Assembly (NCBI GenBank): GCA_017552435.1
Contig: JAFZPZ010000015.1
Coordinates: forward strand, 43,552-107,551
Reading direction: 5' to 3'
Length of the DNA stretch: 64,000 nucleotides
Origin: Bacteroidaceae bacterium
GTDB taxonomy: Bacteria > Bacteroidota > Bacteroidia > Bacteroidales > Bacteroidaceae
A program made the translations under genes and the position numbers. Under the pieces are notes generated by a model. That model was not told the origin of the DNA and did no database searches. It saw only the letters and a program-made list of their open reading frames with translations. Each line of letters starts with the position of its first letter. The stretch's first letter is position 1. Positions 43,270 to 50,935 of this stretch are shown here, one piece after another.

Positions 43270-43555
43270 AATTCAAAATTAAACTTCTCATGCACAACGT
43301 CTTAGTCCAGCGATACTCTGTCCGGGTTTTGAAATGCTTACGGCTATCATCACCTAATGCCTCACAGCCATCATCGAACACGACCTCAAGATTGGCAGGC
43401 CTGTGTTCGAGGTCATGCGCATCCTGGGCAAGTCGGTGCTCACTATGGACAGTATCCAGGACTTGCATAAGCCTCTCAAGGAGGCTGTCAAACCCGACGA
43501 TGGACAGCTCTATTTTGACTTAAATTTGATAAACATATATTAAGAGACACTAGTG
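43245..43555 (+). mobile_element. IS4-like insertion sequence remnant with target duplication
   Basis: The ends are inverted repeats CACTAGCGTCTCTTA (43245-43259) and TAAGAGACACTAGTG (43541-43555), matching at 14 of 15 bases. They are flanked by ATATCAAAC and ATATTAAAC, an 8-of-9 direct repeat consistent with a 9-bp target duplication. Only 311 bp remain, holding the C-terminal end of a transposase. The left end overlaps the 3' end of wzy. Confidence 0.75.
43358..43543 (+). pseudogene. C-terminal fragment of an IS4-family-like transposase
   Basis: 61 codons: LTAIIEHDLKIGRPVFEVMR, ILGKSVLTMDSIQDL, then PDDGQLYFDLNL, ending in TAA within the right IS end. This is the kind of sequence that closes IS4-type transposases. 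The catalytic part is gone, so the element cannot move by itself. Confidence 0.65.
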
Positions 43556-43601
43556 ATATTAAACAAATAAATAAGCAATATATTTGTTGAATAGTTGAGT
43601 T

Positions 43602-44969
43602 ATGCAAAATATTAAAAGATTGCTGCCAAGTCTAAAACAATTAAGAAACAATTCTTTAGTTAGAGATTCTCTGAAGTTGGCTGCCAGTCATTTTGTGATG
43701 TTTTTCCTTCCATTAATAGTTACTCCAATTTTATCACGCATTTATATGCCAGAACATTTTGGAGAGTGGGGCGTATTCTCAAGTACATTTTATATAATAA
43801 GTGTTATCCTTTTCCTGTGCTATGAATATGCTATTATTAAAGTAGAACCAGAAGATTATCCTAACACGGTTGTACTTTGTTTTTTAGTTGCATTTGTAAT
43901 TATAGCATCAACCATAGCACTATTTGGGATTGGGATGTGGCTAAACATAGGATTTTTTGTGAATTTTGATTATAAATTACCTCTTGTTGTGTATTTGTTC
44001 ATAACCTCATTTACTAAAATATTTAACTACATAACAAACCGTTTTGAGATGTATTGGGTTATGTCAACAGAGTATTTTATAAGTGGATTGTCTCAGGCTG
44101 TTTTTAGAATGTTGTTTGGTTTTTTATTGTTATTCGAAAATGGCTTGATTGCTGGTACAATCTTCTCACAAATATTGTGTTGTTTCTTTTATCTTATATT
44201 CCTGTTAAAGTTCTTTAATGCAGATTTTTTTAAACATATAACTTTTGACGGTATTAAAAGAATAGCAACAGAAAACAAAAAATTTCCTTTATATGACACC
44301 CCTTCAACATTATTATCATATGCAGCGTTAAATTTGCCTATTATCATTTTATCCGTCTTTTTTGGGAAATCAGAAATAGGATGTTTTTCTATAATTGTTC
44401 AATTGTTGTTATTGCCAATGTCATTAATTGGTTCGGCGATAGGTCGAGTTTATTTTCAGCAAATATCTGCAAATAATCAGGATAGCAATATTCAGAGGAT
44501 ATCTTTAAATGTTTTGAAATTAACCATATGGTTGGCAATATTACCCACGTTATTTTTATCTTGTGGTGGTGATAAAATAGTGGAGATTTTTTTAGGAGAA
44601 AGATGGACAACTGCTGGTTCTATATCATTGTGTTTGGCATTATGGTCTATTCCTACAATATTGACTCAACCATTATTGCCAATATTTAGAAACAAGAATT
44701 GTCAGGAATCTATGTTTAGATATGATGGTGTTTATTTTTTCTTAGGCATTGGATTCCTTTCTTTGGCTTGTGCCATAAAAATGAATTTGTTTTCTTGTAT
44801 TCTTTGTTATGCTATCGGATGTTTCGTTGCCAAATTAATACTATTATGCAAAATAATAAAAATTACAGATGTTAAAGTATCTTCTTTTCTAAACAAACCA
44901 GTGTACTTTACTTATTTGTTTTGTTTTGTGGTATTAACAATACGTTTATATAAGCTCTCCTATCAGTGA
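43602..44969 (+). CDS. wzx: Oligosaccharide flippase (Wzx-like)
   Basis: 455 residues with about 12 transmembrane helices. N-terminal pattern RDSLKLAASHFVMFFLPLIVTPILSRIYMPEHFGEW is typical of the MATE-like polysaccharide-synthesis family that flips undecaprenyl-linked repeat units. DNA is AT-rich, like wzy, and unlike the sugar-synthesis genes that follow. It lies between the IS remnant and wbpA. Confidence 0.88.
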   Translation: MQNIKRLLPSLKQLRNNSLVRDSLKLAASHFVMFFLPLIVTPILSRIYMPEHFGEWGVFSSTFYIISVILFLCYEYAIIKVEPEDYPNTVVLCFLVAFVIIASTIALFGIGMWLNIGFFVNFDYKLPLVVYLFITSFTKIFNYITNRFEMYWVMSTEYFISGLSQAVFRMLFGFLLLFENGLIAGTIFSQILCCFFYLIFLLKFFNADFFKHITFDGIKRIATENKKFPLYDTPSTLLSYAALNLPIIILSVFFGKSEIGCFSIIVQLLLLPMSLIGSAIGRVYFQQISANNQDSNIQRISLNVLKLTIWLAILPTLFLSCGGDKIVEIFLGERWTTAGSISLCLALWSIPTILTQPLLPIFRNKNCQESMFRYDGVYFFLGIGFLSLACAIKMNLFSCILCYAIGCFVAKLILLCKIIKITDVKVSSFLNKPVYFTYLFCFVVLTIRLYKLSYQ

Positions 44970-45045
44970 GAAACATATGAATCACATTGTTTCCAATTCC
45001 TTAGTATGATAAATGGTTATCAATTAAGAGTCTAATAAATACAGT

Positions 45046-46320
45046 ATGAAAGAAATTAAAGTTTGTGTGATTGGCCTTGGATATGTCGGCCTACCTTTGG
45101 CAAGGTTGTTTTCTACAAAGTATAAAACCGTTGGATTTGATATGAACCAGAGGCGTGTGGAAGCTCTGATGAGTGGACATGATGCAACTATGGAAGTAGC
45201 AGATGAGTTGCTTCAAGATGCTATCAAAAACCACGGGCTTGTGTGTACAACAGATTTGGAGAAGACCCGTGACTGCAACTTTTATGTGGTTGCTGTTCCT
45301 ACTCCTGTAGATGAGAATAAAGCACCAGATCTGAGGCCACTTTGGGGCGCCAGTGAAACTGTTGGTAAGGTTATCTCAAAAGGAGATATAGTTGTTTACG
45401 AGTCTACAGTTTATCCTGGAGTAACAGAGGATGAGTGTATCCCTGTTGTAGAGAGAGTCTCTGGGCTGAAATATAATGTGGATTTCTTTGCTGGTTACAG
45501 CCCAGAGCGCATTAACCCGGGAGACAAAGTGCACACTGTAGAAAAGATTTTGAAAATTACATCTGGTTCAACTCCCGAGGTGGCAGACATCATTGATAAC
45601 GTATATAACAGTGTTCTTTTGAATGGTACGCACAAAGCTCCTTCTATCAAGGTAGCAGAGGCTGCCAAGGTTATCGAGAACTCTGAGCGTGACATCATGA
45701 TTGCTTTCTTCAATGAGCTCTCCAAGATTTTTACGCTGATGGGTATTGATACCACTGATGTGGTCGAGGCTGCTGGCACTAAGTGGAATTTTATAAAGAT
45801 GAATCCCGGTCTTGTTGGTGGGCATTGCATCAGTGTTGACCCTTATTATCTTGCCCAGTGTGCTATGCGAATGGGATACAACCCCGAAATCATCCTTGCT
45901 GGTCGTCGTATGAATGATGGTATGGGGGCTTACGTTGTTGATCAAACCATCAAGCACATGTTGAAGAAAGGAATTCAGGTCTTGAAGTCCAATATCATTA
46001 TTATGGGCTTTACTTTTAAGGAAAACTGTCCAGATGTTCGTAATACCCGTGTTATAGACATTTATCATGCTTTGCAGGAATACAATGTCAATGTAGTTGT
46101 ATATGATCCTTGGGCTAATCCAGATGTAGTTAAACACGAATATGGTATAGATATCGTAAGCGAAATGCCAAAGAGTAAGTTTGATGCAGCTATTGTAGCA
46201 GTAGCCCACAAACAGTTCCGTGAAAATGATGTAAACTGGGATGAATTACTGGAGAAGAACCACGTTATCTTCGACGTGAAGTGCATCCTTCCGAGAAAGA
46301 TTGTTGACGGTAGATTATAA
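45046..46320 (+). CDS. wbpA: UDP-N-acetylglucosamine/galactosamine 6-dehydrogenase (WbpA/TviB type)
   Basis: 424 residues. NAD-binding IGLGYVGLPLARLFS, central YESTVYPGVTEDECIPV and AGYSPERINPGD, and the catalytic cysteine in PGLVGGHCISVDPYYLA (about residue 260), then FTFKENCPDVRNTRV. It oxidises UDP-HexNAc to the uronic acid in two NAD-dependent steps. Next to wbpB and wbpE homologues, it should make UDP-GlcNAcA as the first step toward a 2,3-diacetamido uronic acid. Confidence 0.9.
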   Translation: MKEIKVCVIGLGYVGLPLARLFSTKYKTVGFDMNQRRVEALMSGHDATMEVADELLQDAIKNHGLVCTTDLEKTRDCNFYVVAVPTPVDENKAPDLRPLWGASETVGKVISKGDIVVYESTVYPGVTEDECIPVVERVSGLKYNVDFFAGYSPERINPGDKVHTVEKILKITSGSTPEVADIIDNVYNSVLLNGTHKAPSIKVAEAAKVIENSERDIMIAFFNELSKIFTLMGIDTTDVVEAAGTKWNFIKMNPGLVGGHCISVDPYYLAQCAMRMGYNPEIILAGRRMNDGMGAYVVDQTIKHMLKKGIQVLKSNIIIMGFTFKENCPDVRNTRVIDIYHALQEYNVNVVVYDPWANPDVVKHEYGIDIVSEMPKSKFDAAIVAVAHKQFRENDVNWDELLEKNHVIFDVKCILPRKIVDGRL

Positions 46321-46340
46321 TTGAGAGTATTAAATAGAAA

Positions 46341-47321
46341 ATGGCAAACTTTGCATTAATTGGTGCCGCTGGCTATATTGCTCCGCGTCACATTAAGGCC
46401 ATAGCAGATACAGGTAACAACCTCGTGGCCGCTTATGATCGTTTTGATAGTGTGGGAAGGCTTGATGCTTCATTCCCTGAGTGTTCATTCTTTACAGAGC
46501 AGGAGCAGTTTGATAGGTTCTGTGCTAAGGTAAAGGGTACAAAGGATAACATTGATTGGTTGTCTGTCTGTACTCCTAACTACACCCACGATGCCTTTAT
46601 TCGTTACGGCCTTCGTATGGGCGCAGATGTTATTTGTGAGAAGCCCGTGGTGCTGAATCCTTGGAACCTGGAAGCGTTAATCAGAGAAGAAGAAGAGACT
46701 GGTCATAAGGCATACAACATTCTGCAACTTCGTCTGCACGACAGTATTGCTGCTCTTAAGAAGAAAGTAGAGGAAGGTCCTAAGGATAAAGTGTATGACA
46801 TAGACCTTACATATATCACATCTCGTGGTAAGTGGTATTACACCTCTTGGAAAGGCAACAACCACAAGTCTGGCGGAGTGGCCACTAATATTGGTGTTCA
46901 TTTCTATGACATGCTCCAGTGGATTTTTGGACCTGTTCAGGAGAATATTGTACACGTGATGAGCTTTGACCGTGTGGCAGGTTATCTTGGCCTGAAGCAG
47001 GCTCGTGTCCGCTACTTCCTTAGTATTAATTCAGAGTGTCTGCCTCCTAATGCCGTTCAGGGTGAGAAAAAAACTTACCGCACACTGAATATTGATGGTG
47101 ATGAGTTTGAATTCAGTGCAGGATTCACAGAGCTCCACACCAAGAGCTATCAGCACATTCTTGCTGGTGATGGTTTCCGTATCAGCGAGGCTCTTCCTTG
47201 CATTAAGATTGTTCACGACATTCGTAATGCTACACCTGTGGGTCTTGTGGGTGATTACCACCCGCTGGCTAAGATGCCTCTTGCAAAGCATCCGTTTGGT
47301 TGGGATGATGTAAAGTACTAA
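46341..47321 (+). CDS. wbpB: Gfo/Idh/MocA oxidoreductase, UDP-GlcNAcA 3-dehydrogenase type (WbpB/WlbA)
   Basis: 326 residues. Rossmann start ANFALIGAAGYIAPRHIKAI, the family motif ICEKPVVLNPWNLEAL, and NNHKSGGVATNIGVHFYDML with the catalytic-region His. WbpB/WlbA oxidises C3 of UDP-GlcNAcA, giving the keto sugar that the aminotransferase uses. Its place between wbpA and the aminotransferase supports this specific role over other family functions. Confidence 0.9.
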   Translation: MANFALIGAAGYIAPRHIKAIADTGNNLVAAYDRFDSVGRLDASFPECSFFTEQEQFDRFCAKVKGTKDNIDWLSVCTPNYTHDAFIRYGLRMGADVICEKPVVLNPWNLEALIREEEETGHKAYNILQLRLHDSIAALKKKVEEGPKDKVYDIDLTYITSRGKWYYTSWKGNNHKSGGVATNIGVHFYDMLQWIFGPVQENIVHVMSFDRVAGYLGLKQARVRYFLSINSECLPPNAVQGEKKTYRTLNIDGDEFEFSAGFTELHTKSYQHILAGDGFRISEALPCIKIVHDIRNATPVGLVGDYHPLAKMPLAKHPFGWDDVKY

Positions 47322-47332
47322 ACATTTGAACT

Positions 47333-48478
47333 ATGGCAAATAAGATTCAAATGGTTGACCTCAAAGGTCAATATCTTAAGATAAAGGACGAGGTGGATGC
47401 CGGTATTCAGAATGTCATTGACAATACCGCATTCATTAACGGTCCTATTGTAAAGGAGTTTGCAGAGCATCTGAGCCAGTATATGGGTGGATGCTTTGTG
47501 ACCCCCTGTGCTAACGGAACCGATGCGCTTCAGATTGCCTTGATGGCTCTGGAACTGAAGCCGGGAGACGAGGTTATTGTGCCTGCTTTTACTTACGTGG
47601 CTTCTGCTGAGGTGATTGGACTTCTTGGTCTGACACCTGTGATGGTTGATGTGGACTATGAGACATTCAATGTATCTGTTGATAACATAAAGAAAGCTCT
47701 CTCTCCCAAGACCAAAGCAATAATCCCTGTCCATCTGTTTGGTCAGAGCTGTGATATGGAACCCATCTTGGCCTTTGCTAAAGTGCACAACCTTTTTGTG
47801 ATTGAAGATAATGCTCAGGCCATTGGTGCTGAATATACCTTCAGTGATGGCCATAAGGCAAAGACTGGTACAATGGGTACAATTGGTTGTACCTCTTTCT
47901 TCCCGTCGAAGAACCTGGGTTGCTATGGAGATGGTGGTGCTATCTTTACTAAGGACGAGAAACTCGCCGAGCGCATTCATATGATTGCCAACCATGGCCA
48001 GCGTGTGAAGTATCATCACTCTGTTATTGGTTGCAACTCTCGTTTGGACTCAATTCAGGCTGCCATTCTGGATGTGAAGTTGAAGCATCTGGATGAGTAT
48101 GGAAAAGCTCGTTATGAAGCTGCCTCTTACTACACCACAAAACTGAAAAAGTTTGATCCGGAAGAGAAGTTCTTCATTACACCTAAGGAGTTAGAAAAGA
48201 GCACTCATGTTTATCATCAGTACACGTTGAAGATTAAGAATAACAAGCGTGATGACTTGAAGGCTTTTCTTGCAGAGCAGGGAATACCTTCTATGATTTA
48301 CTACCCGCTGCCGTTGCAGGAGCAGGAGGCGTTTAAGCCAATTACAAGGGCTGCAGAGGCCTTGGAGAAATCTAAAGAGTGTGCGTATTCTGTATTGTCT
48401 CTGCCAATTCATACGGAGATGACGAAGGACGTTCAGGATATTATCATCAAAACAGTGATAGATTTTTATAATGTTTAG
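47333..48478 (+). CDS. wbpE: DegT/DnrJ/EryC1 aminotransferase, WbpE/WlbC type
   Basis: 381 residues. PLP-dependent: substrate loop NGPIVKEFAEHLSQYMGG, CANGTDALQIAL, EDNAQAIGAEY, and the Schiff-base lysine in TSFFPSKNLGCYGDGGA. It transfers an amino group to C3 of the 3-keto uronic acid made by WbpB. Start 11 bp after wbpB, stop 3 bp before the next glycosyltransferase gene. Confidence 0.9.
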   Translation: MANKIQMVDLKGQYLKIKDEVDAGIQNVIDNTAFINGPIVKEFAEHLSQYMGGCFVTPCANGTDALQIALMALELKPGDEVIVPAFTYVASAEVIGLLGLTPVMVDVDYETFNVSVDNIKKALSPKTKAIIPVHLFGQSCDMEPILAFAKVHNLFVIEDNAQAIGAEYTFSDGHKAKTGTMGTIGCTSFFPSKNLGCYGDGGAIFTKDEKLAERIHMIANHGQRVKYHHSVIGCNSRLDSIQAAILDVKLKHLDEYGKARYEAASYYTTKLKKFDPEEKFFITPKELEKSTHVYHQYTLKIKNNKRDDLKAFLAEQGIPSMIYYPLPLQEQEAFKPITRAAEALEKSKECAYSVLSLPIHTEMTKDVQDIIIKTVIDFYNV

Positions 48479-48481
48479 ATT

Positions 48482-49600
48482 ATGGCGATAAAGGTTTGTC
48501 ATGTTACAAGTATGCATCCGGTGTTTGACACAAGGATTTTTATTAAAGAATGTGGATCTCTTCAAAAAAAATATGAGGTATATTTAGTAGCCTCAAATGT
48601 GGAGAATCAAATCAAAGATGGTATACACATTATAGGAGTTAGTATGCCACCACATGGTATAAGAAAAATGCTAACAACTAAGCCTATCATTGATGCCGCT
48701 ATGAAAGTTGATGCAGATGTGTATCATTTTCACGATCCAGAATTGATGAAAGCAGGCCTTTCTTTAAAGAAGCACGGTAAAAAGGTTGTGTTTGACTATC
48801 ATGAGAATTATGCTGAGTATTTGTTAACGAAAGAATGGGTACCAAGAGTATTACGAAAACCATTCTCAAAATTCTTCTTATTCTTTGAAAAACGTTATTT
48901 GGCAAAATATGACTATGTAATTACGGTCACTCCTCATATATTAGAAAGATTGTTGACATATAATAAAAACACTGTTCAAATAACCAATTATCCTATATAT
49001 CAAGATATTGAAGATAATAGGAAATGGGGTAAAAGTGTTTGTTTTGTTGGCGGGATTATTCCAGAGTGGATGCATTATAATATAATAGAAGCTTTATCAA
49101 ATACAACTGCTAGATATCATCTGGCAGGACCGGTTATTTCGGATTCATACTTAAATAAACTAAAAGAATCTAAAGGTTGGAGCAAAGTCGAGTATACAGG
49201 GGGTCGTATATCATATGATAAAGTATTTAACTATATTCAGGAATGTTCCGCTGGTTTAGCTATTAGCACCTATAATGATCCAAATGCAGGGTATAAGCAA
49301 GGTACTTTAGGGGTTAATAAGTTATTCGAATATATGATGGCAGGGATCCCAATAATAGCCTCAGAGTTGGTTCTATGGAAAGAGATTATTGATAAGTATG
49401 ATTGTGGAATTTGTGTTGACCCAGATGATATTAACTCTATTGCAACGGCAATTGATTATTTGGTGTCAAATCCTGAGGTGGCAAAAATCAAGGGAGATAA
49501 CGGCAGAAAGGCGGCAGCTCAATATTTCAATTGGTCTACTCAAGAATCTATTTTGTATGACGTATATAATAAATTGATTGAAAGTTTAATTAAGAAATAA
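48482..49600 (+). CDS. Glycosyltransferase family 4-like
   Basis: 372 residues, GT-B fold. N-terminal KVCHVTSMHPVFDTRIFIKE, AYHFHDPELMKAG-like YHFHDPELM, and a C-terminal donor-binding region with NKLFEYMMAGIPIIASEL followed by a later acidic stretch (CVDPDDINSIATAIDYL). Substrate cannot be predicted. Coding DNA is markedly more AT-rich than the wbp genes before it. Its TAA overlaps the ATG of the next gene. Confidence 0.85.
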   Translation: MAIKVCHVTSMHPVFDTRIFIKECGSLQKKYEVYLVASNVENQIKDGIHIIGVSMPPHGIRKMLTTKPIIDAAMKVDADVYHFHDPELMKAGLSLKKHGKKVVFDYHENYAEYLLTKEWVPRVLRKPFSKFFLFFEKRYLAKYDYVITVTPHILERLLTYNKNTVQITNYPIYQDIEDNRKWGKSVCFVGGIIPEWMHYNIIEALSNTTARYHLAGPVISDSYLNKLKESKGWSKVEYTGGRISYDKVFNYIQECSAGLAISTYNDPNAGYKQGTLGVNKLFEYMMAGIPIIASELVLWKEIIDKYDCGICVDPDDINSIATAIDYLVSNPEVAKIKGDNGRKAAAQYFNWSTQESILYDVYNKLIESLIKK

Positions 49601-50295
49601 TGAAAGTTGCAATACATCAACCTCACTATTTTCCATGGGAGGGTTATCTTAATAAGATTAGAAGGGTAGAAAAGTTCATTTTAATGGATGAAGTGCAGTT
49701 AACAGACAGTTCCCCTATGTACCGACATTCATTGTTGACGGTTAAGGGTGAACCCAAGTACATAACAATATCTTTTCAAAAGAAAGACTACAAGCATAAG
49801 TATTATAAAGATATTCTTATAAATAAAGAAATTGACTGGCAAAAAAACCATCTTAATTTCTTTAAGGAAAACTATGGAAAGAGTCCTTTCTATGGGGATG
49901 TGATGGATGCAATATCACCCATTTTCTCAAAAGACTATGATTTCCTGTGTGATGTTACGATTGATACAATTCAGCTTTTGACATCTCTGTTTGAAATCAA
50001 AACAGAACTCATTAAAATGAGTGATCTTGATTATCCCAAAGAGAGTAAAAAGAATCAGTTAGTATTAGATTTGTGCTTGGCTGCTGGTGCAGATTATTAT
50101 CTCTCAGGCAGAGGGGCACGTAAGTATATGGAATTGGAGCCTTTCAATGAGGCTGGTGTTCAGGTGGAGTTTCAGGAATTTGTACAAGAACCCTATCCGC
50201 AGCATTCCTCGTCTGAATTCGTGGGCGGGTTAACAATATTAGATATGCTATTCTCAGTGGGTATTGAAGAAACAAAAAAAAGGTTTATATGTTAG
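49600..50295 (+). CDS. WbqC-family protein
   Basis: 231 residues. MKVAIHQPHYFPWEGYLNKI is the family signature, followed by FILMDEVQLTDSSPMYRH and GADYYLSGRGARKYM. WbqC proteins are found in O-antigen and capsule loci; their reaction is not settled, with amide or acyl transfer on amino sugars suggested. It overlaps the glycosyltransferase stop (TAATG) and the PIG-L start by 7 bp, so the three form one translational unit. Confidence 0.85.
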   Translation: MKVAIHQPHYFPWEGYLNKIRRVEKFILMDEVQLTDSSPMYRHSLLTVKGEPKYITISFQKKDYKHKYYKDILINKEIDWQKNHLNFFKENYGKSPFYGDVMDAISPIFSKDYDFLCDVTIDTIQLLTSLFEIKTELIKMSDLDYPKESKKNQLVLDLCLAAGADYYLSGRGARKYMELEPFNEAGVQVEFQEFVQEPYPQHSSSEFVGGLTILDMLFSVGIEETKKRFIC

Positions 50296-50924
50296 AAAGA
50301 ATACAAAATGTACTAGTTCTCGCACCCCATACCGATGATGGAGAGCTGGGGTTAGGCGGAACCATAAGTAGATTGATTTCAGAAGGGAAAAACGTAACGT
50401 ACGTGGCGTTTTCTACTGCTGAAGAATCAGTCCCAGAAGGATTTCCTAAAGACATTCTGAAGACAGAAGTTAAGCATGCAACGGCTGTACTAGGTGTCAA
50501 GCCAGAGAACTTGATTATCTATGGTTATCAAGTCAGGAAACTTAACTATGCAAGACAGGAAATCCTTGAAGATTTGATAAAAATACGTAAAGCCAACCAT
50601 TTTGATCTGGTATTTATGCCCAGTCTTCATGATATCCATCAAGATCACACAACTATAGCACAAGAAGGACTTCGGGCTTTTAAAAATACAACAGTTCTAG
50701 GATACGAGCTTATTTGGAATAATCTCACATTTAATACTCAATGCTTTATTAAGCTTGAGGAAGAGCATATTGAGACGAAAATTAAGGCATTGAAAGAATA
50801 CCATTCTCAAGGGAAACGTGATTATCTTTCGGATGACTTTATCCGTTCACTCGCACGTGCAAGGGGAGTTCAAGTGGGCTGTGAATATGCAGAGGCTTTT
50901 GAGGTTGTTAGATTGTTTCTGTAA
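50289..50924 (+). CDS. PIG-L/LmbE-family N-deacetylase
   Basis: 211 residues. Zinc motif LAPHTDDGELGLGGT (His14, Asp17), and PSLHDIHQDHTTIAQEGLRA supplying the distal His pair. Family members deacetylate N-acetyl sugars, so this one may free an amine on a repeat-unit sugar, which WbqC or another enzyme then modifies. The GT4-WbqC-PIG-L overlap argues for that kind of shared task. Confidence 0.85.
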   Translation: MLERIQNVLVLAPHTDDGELGLGGTISRLISEGKNVTYVAFSTAEESVPEGFPKDILKTEVKHATAVLGVKPENLIIYGYQVRKLNYARQEILEDLIKIRKANHFDLVFMPSLHDIHQDHTTIAQEGLRAFKNTTVLGYELIWNNLTFNTQCFIKLEEEHIETKIKALKEYHSQGKRDYLSDDFIRSLARARGVQVGCEYAEAFEVVRLFL

Positions 50925-50935
50925 TTATTTTCAAG

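Noticed and set aside
43263-43523. 86-codon frame after wzy as a separate gene
   Set aside because: It lies inside the IS remnant in a different frame from the transposase fragment and has a Ser/Arg-rich, non-protein-like composition.
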